From the NCBI GenBank assembly GCA_965268555.1, contig OZ254174.1, positions 186,001 through 250,000 on the forward strand: a DNA stretch of 64,000 nucleotides, in the 5' to 3' direction. The stretch comes from AAA044-D11 sp965268555 (lineage in GTDB: Bacteria; Actinomycetota; Actinomycetes; Nanopelagicales; Nanopelagicaceae). A program made the translations under genes and the position numbers. Of the stretch, positions 51,397 through 60,195 are shown piece after piece (within the stretch, counting starts at the first letter, position 1; the number at the start of each line of letters is the position of its first letter). The notes below the pieces were generated by a model that did not search any database, had not been told where the DNA came from, and saw only the letters and a program-made list of their open reading frames with translations.

Positions 51397-52068
51397 ATGG
51401 AAGTAGAGACTGTAGATAAGCGCCGCCTTGAGATGCGCCATGCGCTCCGGGTTTCTGCGCTCCTGTTTCTAGGATTCCTCTTTATTACGCAACAAGTTTT
51501 AGCACGTGGTTGGCTTTATGAACTTGATCATTACATTTTGCATTTGAAGAATCCGCAATTTAAAGGGCTTGCCGGACATATTGTTATTGGCCTAGATGAC
51601 CTTGGTCTTCGTTGGTTTACCGCAACCGTCCTTCTAATCTGCGCGGCCATTATTAGTTGGCGCTTTAAATCTTTCCGGCCATTGAATCTATCTATTCTGG
51701 CCCTGGTTTCACTTAACGTTGTAGTTGGAGCAACTAAGATAATAATTGGTCGAACTAAGCCAAGACTTTATATTGATGTTCTGCATGCAGATGGCATGTC
51801 ATACCCAAGTGGTCATGCTTCTAACGCCTTGATTTCTTGGGGCTTACTTGCATATTTGATTTATCGTTACACAAACCGCGCTCCTTTTAAGGGCGTAAAG
51901 CTTTATCCACTAGTCGGCCTGATTACGGCAACTGTTGTGGTTGTCTCACTTATTAGGAACACCCACTGGTTCTCAGATTTGCTTGGCGGCGTATTTGTTG
52001 GCGGCGCTTTACTAATTGCGATTATTGCTGTTGATAGATTTTTCCCATCAAAGAAGCAGCCGTCATAA
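51397..52068 (+). CDS. PAP2-family membrane phosphatase
   Basis: 223 aa, about six membrane helices. The three phosphatase motifs are present: KIIIGRTKPRL, YPSGHAS with the general-base histidine, and SLIRNTHWFSDLLGG with the nucleophilic histidine. The family includes phosphatidate and undecaprenyl-pyrophosphate phosphatases; placement beside glmS and alr makes recycling of the lipid carrier for peptidoglycan a reasonable guess, not a demonstrated role. One base separates it from glmS and it shares a base with acpS. Confidence 0.87.
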   Translation: MEVETVDKRRLEMRHALRVSALLFLGFLFITQQVLARGWLYELDHYILHLKNPQFKGLAGHIVIGLDDLGLRWFTATVLLICAAIISWRFKSFRPLNLSILALVSLNVVVGATKIIIGRTKPRLYIDVLHADGMSYPSGHASNALISWGLLAYLIYRYTNRAPFKGVKLYPLVGLITATVVVVSLIRNTHWFSDLLGGVFVGGALLIAIIAVDRFFPSKKQPS

Positions 52069-52418
52069 TGTCATCAATCATTGGAATTGGAATTGACGTT
52101 GTCGCGATAGATCGCTTTCAAGAATCTTTAGAGCGTACCCCAGGATTGTTGGCCCGAGTTTTTACGCCGAATGAAGCGAAGCTAAAGCCATCAAGTTTGG
52201 CAGCTCGTTTCGCTGCAAAAGAGGCGTTAGCTAAAGCTTTAAATGCAAAGGCTGCGTTTAACTGGCAGGAAGCAGAAGTTGTAAGTGAAGCAAGTGGAAA
52301 GCCAAACTTTGAATTCACTGGCGAAATGGCATCTCGACTAGCGAATCACAAGGTACATCTGACACTTTCCCACGATGCGGGGATAGCTTCAGCCATGGTG
52401 ATTGTTGAGGCTATTTAA
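52068..52418 (+). CDS. acpS: Holo-[acyl-carrier-protein] synthase
   Basis: 116 aa. Transfers phosphopantetheine from CoA to ACP. IGIGIDVVAIDRF (metal aspartate) and RFAAKEALAKAL (metal glutamate) are the defining motifs. Starts on the last base of the PAP2 stop. Confidence 0.95.
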   Translation: MSSIIGIGIDVVAIDRFQESLERTPGLLARVFTPNEAKLKPSSLAARFAAKEALAKALNAKAAFNWQEAEVVSEASGKPNFEFTGEMASRLANHKVHLTLSHDAGIASAMVIVEAI

Positions 52419-53512
52419 TGCGCGCATTTGTAGAAGTAAATTTGAAGGCTATTTCCAAGAACATATCTTTGATTAAAGGCAAAACATCAGCACAAATTCT
52501 CGCCGTTGTTAAAGCCGATGCCTATGGACACGGTCTGGTTCCAGTCGCTAACTGCGCACTTGAATCTGGAGCAAGTTGGCTTGGAGTTGCCTTACTCGAA
52601 GAAGCGATAACGCTTCGCAAAAGTGGAGTTACTGCACCAATTATTGCCTGGCTTACACCACCAAGTTCTGATTTCAAATTAGCAATCGAATCTAATATTG
52701 ATCTCTCGCTACCTTCACTAAAACATCTTGAATTGATTGTTGCTGCCGGAAAAGTCGTTGGCAAGCGACCAAGAGTCCACATTGAAGTTGATACTGGCAT
52801 GAGCCGGGGCGGTTTACTTGGAGAGTGGGAAGAGTTTTTAATTGCAATAAAAGGTGCTGAGGTTGATGTAATTGGTTTCTGGTCACATTTCGCACGGGCA
52901 GATGAACCACAAGAAGCTGCAAACCAGAATCAGATTTTAGATTTTGAAAACAAGTTGAAGCAGTTACAAGCAATTGGAATCGAACCCAATTATGTGCACT
53001 TTGCTAACTCTGCAGCAACGCTTACAAATATGGATTCACATAAAGATATTGTTCGATTTGGAATTTCTATGTATGGACTTAGTCCGGATGTGAACATACT
53101 TGGTTCCTCAAGTGAATTAAATCTTGAGCCCGCAATGACTCTTAAAGCGGAATTACAATTAGTAAAGCGAGTTCCTGCCGGTTCTCCGGTTGGATATGGT
53201 GGAACTGAAACAACTACAAAAGACACCAAGCTGGCGATTGTTGCAATGGGATATGCAGATGGAATTCCAAGGAATACGAGTAATAAAGCCGGGGTCTACG
53301 TCGCAGGGGCAAAAGCGCCAATTATTGGTCGAGTTTCTATGGATCAATTCGTTGTCGATTTAGGAGCTGATTCAACTGCGCAGACCGGTGATATCGCAGA
53401 AGTTTTTGGCCCATCTGGTTACAGCGTTGATGATTGGGCGAGTGCGGCAGGAACAATTAATTATGAAATTGTTACGCGAATTGCCACTCGCGTGCCTAGA
53501 ATCTACGCGTGA
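52418..53512 (+). CDS. alr: Alanine racemase
   Basis: 364 aa. Makes D-alanine for peptidoglycan. The PLP lysine is in VVKADAYGHG (about 34); the second catalytic base is the tyrosine of SMDQFVVDLG's upstream region, with conserved ISMYGLSP near 215. In many Actinobacteria an NAD(P)HX-repair gene lies between acpS and alr; here the two genes overlap by one base. alr overlaps livG by four. Confidence 0.95.
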   Translation: MRAFVEVNLKAISKNISLIKGKTSAQILAVVKADAYGHGLVPVANCALESGASWLGVALLEEAITLRKSGVTAPIIAWLTPPSSDFKLAIESNIDLSLPSLKHLELIVAAGKVVGKRPRVHIEVDTGMSRGGLLGEWEEFLIAIKGAEVDVIGFWSHFARADEPQEAANQNQILDFENKLKQLQAIGIEPNYVHFANSAATLTNMDSHKDIVRFGISMYGLSPDVNILGSSSELNLEPAMTLKAELQLVKRVPAGSPVGYGGTETTTKDTKLAIVAMGYADGIPRNTSNKAGVYVAGAKAPIIGRVSMDQFVVDLGADSTAQTGDIAEVFGPSGYSVDDWASAAGTINYEIVTRIATRVPRIYA

Positions 53513-54297
53513 GTTCGAACCTTCTCGCCATCTCTAAGCTTTCGGTCTCCTTCGGTGGAGTCAAAGCTCTCACCGATGTCTCGATTGAAGTTCCAAAAAA
53601 TAGCGTGGTTGGTTTAATCGGACCTAATGGTGCTGGTAAGACAACAGTTTTCAATTGCATATCAGGACTTGTAAAAAGTGATTCTGGAATATTTGAATTT
53701 GAAGGGGTTGAACGAGCTTTTCCTAAGCCACACGAGTTAGTAGATCTAGGGATCACTAGAACGTTGCAAGGCGTTGGACTCTTTAATGAACTTTCAGTAA
53801 TTCAAAATGTAATGGTTGGTGCAGATAAGAACTACAAACCAAATTTTGTAAAGGAACTCTTTGGCCTTTCCGGAAAGGTCGAGGCGAACTTAAAGGCACG
53901 CGCGGAAGAAGCGCTTGCTTGGGTAGGTGGAAGTGCACTAATTGATAAGAAACCATCGGAACTAAGTTATCCAGATTCAAAGCGAGTGGCACTTGCCCGC
54001 GCCCTGGTAATAAACCCCAAACTTTTATTACTTGATGAGCCAGCAGCAGGTCTTGGCCAAGATGATATCGATGCGCTTGCCGCATTAATCAAACAGATCA
54101 AGCGTCGATGCTCAATCTTGATTGTCGAACATCATATGGATTTCGTACGAGAGATTTCAGATTCGGTAAGTGTCTTAAACTTTGGAAAATTAATTGCAAC
54201 CGGTCACTACGACGAAGTAAAGAAAAATCCTGCAGTGATTGAGGCGTATCTAGGCCATACCGATAATCCAAATGAGAATTCAAAGCTGGGCGCTTGA
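53509..54297 (+). CDS. Branched-chain amino-acid-type ABC transporter ATPase (LivG-like)
   Basis: 262 aa, GTG start overlapping the alr stop as GTGA. Walker A GPNGAGKTT (about 40-48) and Walker B LLLLDEPAAGL are intact. The signature segment reads LSYPDSKRVALARAL, further from the LSGGQ consensus than usual for the LivG family, where LSYGQQRR is common. The family powers import of branched-chain amino acids, but also of amides, urea and other compounds. First of four tightly packed transporter genes. Confidence 0.9.
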   Translation: MSSNLLAISKLSVSFGGVKALTDVSIEVPKNSVVGLIGPNGAGKTTVFNCISGLVKSDSGIFEFEGVERAFPKPHELVDLGITRTLQGVGLFNELSVIQNVMVGADKNYKPNFVKELFGLSGKVEANLKARAEEALAWVGGSALIDKKPSELSYPDSKRVALARALVINPKLLLLDEPAAGLGQDDIDALAALIKQIKRRCSILIVEHHMDFVREISDSVSVLNFGKLIATGHYDEVKKNPAVIEAYLGHTDNPNENSKLGA

Positions 54298-55010
54298 TGC
54301 TTGCAATATCTAATCTTGTAACTGAGTTCGACTCGGTTAAAGCGCTTAATGGAATAAGTTTCCAAGCTAAGCCAGGTTTGATTACAACGGTTATTGGCGC
54401 GAATGGCGCTGGCAAGAGCACTTTGCTTCGAACAATTAGCGGATTAGAAAAGCCAACAAGTGGTTCAATCAAGTGGCACGATGAAGAGTTAACAACAAAG
54501 AGCGTTGAATCAATAGTCCGGAGCGGAATTGCTCAGGTGCCGGAAGGCCATGCGGTAATTTCGCAGCTAAGTGTTGCTGAAAATATTGAACTCGGTGGCT
54601 TATTTCGCCGAAGAAGTTTTCGCGGTGACTTAGCGGTTGCAACTAAGGAAGTTTATGAACTCTTTCCAATTCTCTACGAGCGCCGAAATGAAGCAGCTGG
54701 TTCACTTTCCGGCGGCGAACGCCAGATGCTTGCCATCAGTCGCGCGCTAGTTTCGAGGCCAAAACTGCTTCTCCTTGATGAACCTTCACTGGGGCTCGCA
54801 CCGATGATTTCGGCACAGATAATTAGCATCGTAAATAATTTATGTCGCGCAACTGGTTTGACCGTTCTACTTGTAGAACAGAATGCGAACACAGCTCTTG
54901 CAGTCGCTGATCATGGAATTTTGCTTGCACTTGGCAAAGTAGTTGCTGACCTACCCGCAAAAGAAATGATTGCAGATTCCTCCTTACGCGCTGCTTATTT
55001 GGGATATTGA
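54297..55010 (+). CDS. Branched-chain amino-acid-type ABC transporter ATPase (LivF-like)
   Basis: 237 aa from the ATG sharing one base with the livG-like stop. Walker A GANGAGKST, a canonical LSGGERQML signature and LLLDEPSLGL; the QVPEGHAV segment is typical of LivF. It forms the ATPase heterodimer with the preceding gene product. Confidence 0.92.
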   Translation: MLAISNLVTEFDSVKALNGISFQAKPGLITTVIGANGAGKSTLLRTISGLEKPTSGSIKWHDEELTTKSVESIVRSGIAQVPEGHAVISQLSVAENIELGGLFRRRSFRGDLAVATKEVYELFPILYERRNEAAGSLSGGERQMLAISRALVSRPKLLLLDEPSLGLAPMISAQIISIVNNLCRATGLTVLLVEQNANTALAVADHGILLALGKVVADLPAKEMIADSSLRAAYLGY

Positions 55011-55011
55011 T

Positions 55012-55923
55012 ATGACCTCATTTTTATCAGCGTTTTTCTCGGGAACTGCACAAGGTGCGATTTATGCGCTGGTCTCACTTGGCCTGGTTTTAGTTTGGCG
55101 TGGAGCAGGCGTAGTTAATTTTGCACAAATGGGACAGGCAATGTTCACTACTTACATCGCCTCACAATTGATTCAAAACAACTATTCATACTGGATGGCA
55201 TTTGTCATCGCGCTAGTTGCTGGTGCATTGCTGGGCGGTCTAGTTGATTTAGGACTGATGCGACCTCTTACATCCCGCAAGAATTCAAAATTGCTCAATA
55301 GCCAATCAATGCGAACAACGATTCCGGTAATTGCATCACTTGGAATTCTCGGAGTCTTAAAAGCTTTAGCTGGAATGCTTTGGGCTGGAGAGGAACGTGG
55401 ATTCCCATCTCCAGTTGCACCAAATGCGATAAAGATAGGTGAAACGAATCTTGCAATAACAGGCTTCGACCTCTTTGTAATTGGCGTTGTCTTTATAACA
55501 CTTGTTCTGACAACAATATTTTTTACAAAAACTGGAATGGGTCTAGCAATGCGCGCAAGTGCGCTGAATCCAGAAGTTACCCGTTTAAGTGGAATCAAAG
55601 TTGGATCTGTTAGAACTCTGGGTTGGGCTATTTCAGGTACAGCTTCATCTCTTGCTGGGTTACTTGTAACGCCGCGAACAAATCTCTCACCAAATACTTT
55701 AGATCTTCTATTGATTGTGGGCTTTACTGCTGCGGTAGTCGGTGGCCTTTCGAGTTTGATGGGTTCAGTCCTGGGTGGATTTATTTTGGGATATGTAATC
55801 TCCTTCGTAAATGTTTATAGCGCTCCAGAAAATGTCTTTCTAGCAATCTTGGCCTTCTTACTTTTGGCTCTCTTCCTTCGCCCGCAGGGAATATTGGGCA
55901 GTAAAGAGGTGCGCCGTGTCTAA
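55012..55923 (+). CDS. Branched-chain amino-acid-type ABC permease (LivH-like)
   Basis: 303 aa from the ATG at 55012, one base after the LivF-like stop; the longer reading from 54970 runs through livF. About eight membrane helices, starting with GTAQGAIYALVSLGLVLVWR and GAGVVNFAQMG, both LivH hallmarks. The cytoplasmic coupling loop contains RASALNPEVTRLSGI. Confidence 0.9.
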   Translation: MTSFLSAFFSGTAQGAIYALVSLGLVLVWRGAGVVNFAQMGQAMFTTYIASQLIQNNYSYWMAFVIALVAGALLGGLVDLGLMRPLTSRKNSKLLNSQSMRTTIPVIASLGILGVLKALAGMLWAGEERGFPSPVAPNAIKIGETNLAITGFDLFVIGVVFITLVLTTIFFTKTGMGLAMRASALNPEVTRLSGIKVGSVRTLGWAISGTASSLAGLLVTPRTNLSPNTLDLLLIVGFTAAVVGGLSSLMGSVLGGFILGYVISFVNVYSAPENVFLAILAFLLLALFLRPQGILGSKEVRRV

Positions 55924-56938
55924 AAGAATTAAACCCGTCGCCTTGAAATACAAAATCATTGGCCGCAGAAGCACTTTGCTTTCAATTGCGTTGTTTATCT
56001 TCTTTATCCTCTTAAGCCAACAATTTGATGCTTACAATCAATCACAGCTTGCAAATATAGCAACCCTCTTGATTGCAGTATTTTCGATAACGTTATTAAC
56101 AGGAGCCTCCGGCCAAATCTCACTTGGTCAAGGCGCAATCATGGCTGTTGGCGGATATAGCGCGGCCTTATTGGTTACACGTTTAGGGCTTTCAATGTGG
56201 CTCTCATTTATTCTTGCAATTTTTATCTCTGCGCTTTTCGGACTCTTCTTAGGTTTGGCCGCTGCACGATTAAGTGGTCCATATTTAGCTGGAACCACGT
56301 TAGTTATGGCACTTGCAATTCCATCGATAGCAGTTCGCTTCGAGTCATTTTTCAGTGGTGATGTTGGGCTAAGCGTTGACTATGGCGTCCCACCTACTTG
56401 GTTAAGTAATTTAGTTGGCGAAATAAGTATTGAACAGTGGTCGCTCTATGTTGTGCTTCCATTTACCGCCATAGCGTTATTTGTAGTTTTAAATCTCTCT
56501 AACACTAGGGCCGGCCGAACTTGGCGAGCAGTTAGAGATAACGAAGTTTCAGCAGCGCTATCTGGAATTAACATTGCACGAACAAAAGTAATCGTCTTTG
56601 TCTGCGCTTCCGGACTTGCCGGACTTGCCGGTGCACTCTATGGCTTCCGCGGTTTGGTTGCACCAAGTGTTTATCCAACCGATCTCTCACTTACTCTTTT
56701 AACCGCAGCAGTTATTGGTGGGCTGCGATCAATTGGTGGCGCAATATTTGGCACCTTTGTAATAGTTTTTCTTCCAGATCTAATTGAGAAGATAACGAGC
56801 AAGTTGGCAGTCCCGGAAACTGTTGGGAATTATCTACCAGCGCTTGCTATTGGCGCATTGTTGCTTCTTACCGTCATCCTCAATCCAAGAGGCGCCGCTG
56901 GTGCCCTAGAACACGCTCGCCACCGTAAAAAGCACTAA
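55916..56938 (+). CDS. Branched-chain amino-acid-type ABC permease (LivM-like)
   Basis: 340 aa, GTG start overlapping the LivH-like gene by eight bases. Multi-helix permease with the LivM motif TLLTGASGQISLGQGAIMAVG (two halves: TLLTGASGQ and ISLGQGAIMAVG) and the coupling loop VRDNEVSAALSGINIARTK. The C-terminus ends in a basic RHRKKH. It completes the channel; the binding protein follows after 183 bases. Confidence 0.9.
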   Translation: MSKRIKPVALKYKIIGRRSTLLSIALFIFFILLSQQFDAYNQSQLANIATLLIAVFSITLLTGASGQISLGQGAIMAVGGYSAALLVTRLGLSMWLSFILAIFISALFGLFLGLAAARLSGPYLAGTTLVMALAIPSIAVRFESFFSGDVGLSVDYGVPPTWLSNLVGEISIEQWSLYVVLPFTAIALFVVLNLSNTRAGRTWRAVRDNEVSAALSGINIARTKVIVFVCASGLAGLAGALYGFRGLVAPSVYPTDLSLTLLTAAVIGGLRSIGGAIFGTFVIVFLPDLIEKITSKLAVPETVGNYLPALAIGALLLLTVILNPRGAAGALEHARHRKKH

Positions 56939-57007
56939 GGAAACTCTAAAGTTCCTTCTTGAGCCTGAAAGTTGCTGGATTGTTACCGTTTTTCACCCGC
57001 ATGGCTC

Positions 57008-57036
57008 TTCACTTGAGCGTAACTCATGGTTAATCT
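57008..57036 (+). promoter_or_regulatory. Putative promoter before the binding-protein gene
   Basis: TTCACT and TAATCT are separated by 17 bases within the 183-bp gap after the permease genes. It would let the binding protein and hydrolase be expressed separately from, and more strongly than, the membrane components. Confidence 0.4.
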
Positions 57037-57121
57037 TTGGGCAGATTCGGGCGAGCCCGTCCGATTCCCAAGGGTGGGTTTTCCACTCCTTGATTAGAGT
57101 GCAGTAGAAAGAGTGAATGCA

Positions 57122-58456
57122 GTGAATCTTCGCAAACCTCTGATTCTCACCGTAGTCGCATCAGCGCTGGTGGGGTCTCTAGCAATAAGTAGTGTTTCGG
57201 CATCCGCCGCAGGCGATCCAGGAGTTTCAGATACTGAAATTGTTCTTGGTATGCAGTTGCCACAAACCGGTGCAGCAAGCCCTGGTTATAACAAAGTTGA
57301 TGACGCAGCTCGCGCATACTTTGATTATGTAAATTCAAAGGGTGGAGTTAACGGTCGCAAAATCAAGCTTGTAGTTAAAGACGATACCTACAAAGCAGGC
57401 CTAACAATTACTTCAGCTTCTAAGTTGATCAACGAAGATAAGATTTTTGCATTCTTCGGATCAGTTGGAACCCAGACCCACGTATCTGTAATTAAAGATA
57501 TTAACCGTCGCAAGATTCCTGATATTTTTGTAAACAGTGGATTCAGTGGTTTCTACACTGACCCAAAGAAGTATCCAACAACTTTTGGCGGACTTGGAAC
57601 ATACACAGTCGAAGCCAAGATTCTTGGAAAGTACCTAAAAGAGAAGTATGCAGATAAGAAGATTGGTATTTTGTATCAATCAGATGACTTCGGACGTAAC
57701 GCTCTAGCAGGATTTACTTCTGCCGGACTTAAGTTTGAAGCGAAGAAGACATCTGCTTCATTCGTAGCTGGAACCCAAGGTTCACTTGGACTAGCAACTC
57801 AACTCGGTCAGCTAAAAGCTAACGGCGTGGATATCGTAATTATCGCCGCTGTTTCTTCTGCTACCGCAGTTGCTTATGCAACAGCAAGTGCGCTTAGTTA
57901 CAAGCCAACAAAGTGGGCGGTAATTAGCGTTGGTGCAGATGCAACTACATTCCAAACAATTCTCGGCGCCAGAGGCGTACCTGCTGCAACAAGCGCAGCG
58001 ATGTTGGCTGGAACTATTTCAGCTTCACACGCTCCAGCACCAGGCGATGCGACTGATGAATTTGTAACTGCATTTAAGAAGATCAACGATGACTTCAATA
58101 AGGGTCCAGATAAGCGTTGGGATAACAACGTTATGCAAGGAATGAATATTGCATACCTTGCAACTTCAGCTCTTATGGGTGTTGGAAAAGATCTAACACG
58201 TGCAAAGTTGATTTCATACCTTGAGAACAATGGCTCTAAGTTAAGTAGCGCAGCATTTGCGCCACTTGGATATTCAAAATCAACGCATGAAGGCTTCACT
58301 GGCTTCTGGTTGGGTGAATATGACGCCACAACATTGCTCGCACCAATTGATGGAAAGCGCGTTGTTTACACAACCGATTCCGGATCTGGCGCAGTAACAG
58401 TTTCCAACTACAAGCGTCCAGCAATTGCTGCTGATGCGCTTCCAAAGGTTGCGTGA
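57122..58456 (+). CDS. Liv-type ABC transporter substrate-binding protein, secreted, no lipobox
   Basis: 444 aa. The GTG at 57122 is preferred (AAAGAG nine bases upstream); GTG 57113 would abut that site. It has a signal peptide with a basic start (NLRKP), a hydrophobic core and SASA before AAGDPG. The mature part is a type I periplasmic-binding fold starting SDTEIVLGMQLPQTG, with VSVIKDINRRKIPDIFVNSG near 140. No cysteine follows the hydrophobic core, so it is not an obvious lipoprotein, which is unusual for an importer of a Gram-positive cell. Ligand unknown; a hydrolase gene follows after seven bases. Confidence 0.87.
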   Translation: MNLRKPLILTVVASALVGSLAISSVSASAAGDPGVSDTEIVLGMQLPQTGAASPGYNKVDDAARAYFDYVNSKGGVNGRKIKLVVKDDTYKAGLTITSASKLINEDKIFAFFGSVGTQTHVSVIKDINRRKIPDIFVNSGFSGFYTDPKKYPTTFGGLGTYTVEAKILGKYLKEKYADKKIGILYQSDDFGRNALAGFTSAGLKFEAKKTSASFVAGTQGSLGLATQLGQLKANGVDIVIIAAVSSATAVAYATASALSYKPTKWAVISVGADATTFQTILGARGVPAATSAAMLAGTISASHAPAPGDATDEFVTAFKKINDDFNKGPDKRWDNNVMQGMNIAYLATSALMGVGKDLTRAKLISYLENNGSKLSSAAFAPLGYSKSTHEGFTGFWLGEYDATTLLAPIDGKRVVYTTDSGSGAVTVSNYKRPAIAADALPKVA

Positions 58457-58463
58457 GGAAAAA

Positions 58464-60113
58464 ATGAAAAATATTAACTTCAAGAAACTAATCGCAACAC
58501 TAGGTGCAAGCGCACTTATCTCAACTGGATTGGTGGTTGCAGTTGCAGCACCAGCCCAGGCTGCAGATCCAGTTTGCGTGACTGATGCTAAAACTGATGT
58601 TGTAACTTGCGATGGCAAGTTAAGCAATGGTGCTGCCTACCGGACTATGGTTCCATCTGGTTACAACGGAACTTTCTATTTCTGGCAGCACGGTATTCGC
58701 CCTTCATATCCTTACCCAGGATATACACCGCCAAAAGGCGTTGAACAAATGGCACCAACAAGTGTTAATCACAAGGTAAATACAACAAAGTCAATGCTTG
58801 GGCTTGGTTATGGCCTAGCTGCATATGATTGTTCTACCGGTGGTCTACATGGTTGGAATACTGCAGACTGCGTTGAAATGCTAAATGAGTTAGTAACGAT
58901 TACTAAGAAGCGCATTTCAATTAAGAAGACTGTTGTTTACGGTGCATCTATGGCTGGTGTGGTCTTAACACCATTCATCGAGAAGTATCCAAATCAAGCT
59001 GATGCAGTTGGAATCCTTGCTGGTTTAACACCATCAGTTAATAACGAACTTAAATCAGGTTGCGACATGCTTTACATCTTCAGTGTCTTCTTTGATCCAA
59101 CAATCAAGGGCTGCACTGTTATGGGAACAAAGGGCGTACCTGGTCACTATGCAGTTCTAGGGGACTTCGCAAAGGTTGGAGCGCTACTTACTCAATGGAG
59201 TAAGGATTACGGCTCACTTCCACTCGCTTATCCAGCCGCTCTAGTGGGTTCAGGAATACCACAACGCTCTGCACTTCTACTTGCAGGTTTGATTGCTGGT
59301 ATTCCAACTAAGTCAGCGCACATGGACGGAATCTCAACAAGCGCGACTCTTGTTCCAGAACAGAGCATCAACGCAACTGTTGCAGTTCTAGAGAACACTC
59401 AAGAACTTCTTGGAACTGCCTACTTTGGTGGCCAAGCCATTTCTGAAGTTGTTGGCGCAGGTTTCTACGACAACACAAAGACTGACTTCGCCTCACTTCT
59501 ATCAGATGCAGATCTAGGCCGATTTAATCTTGGGCTATCTGGTGATGATGGAATTAATGCAATGCTTGCAATGCTTGCCGCAGCACCTCGCATTACGGGT
59601 GACCCAACTGCAATGGCAAAAGTTGCTGCACTTGATAAGGCAAAGTTTGACACCGCTAAACCAGTAGTTCTGCTCTCAAATGAAGCAGACCGACTTGTTC
59701 TACCTGGCAACACTCCACTTTATGTAAGCAAAGCAAAGGCTGTGTACGAAGCACGTCTTGCAGCCTGGGAGAGTAAGTACAACGCGGCAGATGCATCTGG
59801 AAAGCTAGAACTAAAAGCTAGCAAGCCAGTTTGGAATACGCTTGCGATGTATGCACTTACACCGGAAACCTACACGAAGTTCACTGCAACAGGTGCTCCA
59901 GACTTGACTGCAAAGATCTCACCATCTGGTGTTGGTCACGAGTCATTTACAAAAGCGCAGTTGATGCTCTGGGTTCGCCTACTTGCATCATCAGCAAAGG
60001 CTGGAAAGATTCCAAGCCAAGGTGTAATCGATTCGTTGTTGGCAGCGACTCAATATGTGAACACCGATCCGGATTACCAACCAAATGAGTTGAAGTATCA
60101 GGATTTTTCCTGA
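58464..60113 (+). CDS. Secreted alpha/beta-hydrolase of unknown substrate
   Basis: 549 aa from the ATG at 58464, preceded by GAGGAAAAA. Signal peptide with cleavage likely after AQA (about residue 33). The nucleophile elbow is YGASMAG with S162, the final histidine is probably H492 in SGVGHES, and an acidic residue in SNEADRL (about 400) could complete the triad. FWQHGIRP near residue 72 may form the oxyanion loop. Six cysteines (38, 49, 123, 136 and two near 200-220) are consistent with disulfides. I cannot name the substrate; esterase, peptidase-like and oligomer-hydrolase roles are all possible. Co-transcription with a binding protein suggests that it releases the imported compound. Confidence 0.72.
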   Translation: MKNINFKKLIATLGASALISTGLVVAVAAPAQAADPVCVTDAKTDVVTCDGKLSNGAAYRTMVPSGYNGTFYFWQHGIRPSYPYPGYTPPKGVEQMAPTSVNHKVNTTKSMLGLGYGLAAYDCSTGGLHGWNTADCVEMLNELVTITKKRISIKKTVVYGASMAGVVLTPFIEKYPNQADAVGILAGLTPSVNNELKSGCDMLYIFSVFFDPTIKGCTVMGTKGVPGHYAVLGDFAKVGALLTQWSKDYGSLPLAYPAALVGSGIPQRSALLLAGLIAGIPTKSAHMDGISTSATLVPEQSINATVAVLENTQELLGTAYFGGQAISEVVGAGFYDNTKTDFASLLSDADLGRFNLGLSGDDGINAMLAMLAAAPRITGDPTAMAKVAALDKAKFDTAKPVVLLSNEADRLVLPGNTPLYVSKAKAVYEARLAAWESKYNAADASGKLELKASKPVWNTLAMYALTPETYTKFTATGAPDLTAKISPSGVGHESFTKAQLMLWVRLLASSAKAGKIPSQGVIDSLLAATQYVNTDPDYQPNELKYQDFS

Positions 60114-60135
60114 TTAATTAATTCAGAATGAATAA

Positions 60136-60167
60136 GCGGGGCCGAATAAAACCGGCCCCGCTTTTTT
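60136..60167 (+). terminator. Strong terminator after the hydrolase gene
   Basis: GCGGGGCCG and CGGCCCCGC form a perfect 9-bp stem with an 8-base loop, followed by six T's. It closes the binding-protein/hydrolase transcript. Confidence 0.95.
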
Positions 60168-60183
60168 CTGCCTTTTTAGAAGG

Positions 60184-60189
60184 TAATCT
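60184..60189 (+). promoter_or_regulatory. Putative -10 element of a leaderless tsaE promoter
   Basis: TAATCT, then TCACTC, then the ATG at 60196. An AGAAGG lies 12 bases before the ATG, too far for an ideal ribosome site. Confidence 0.45.
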
Positions 60190-60195
60190 TCACTC

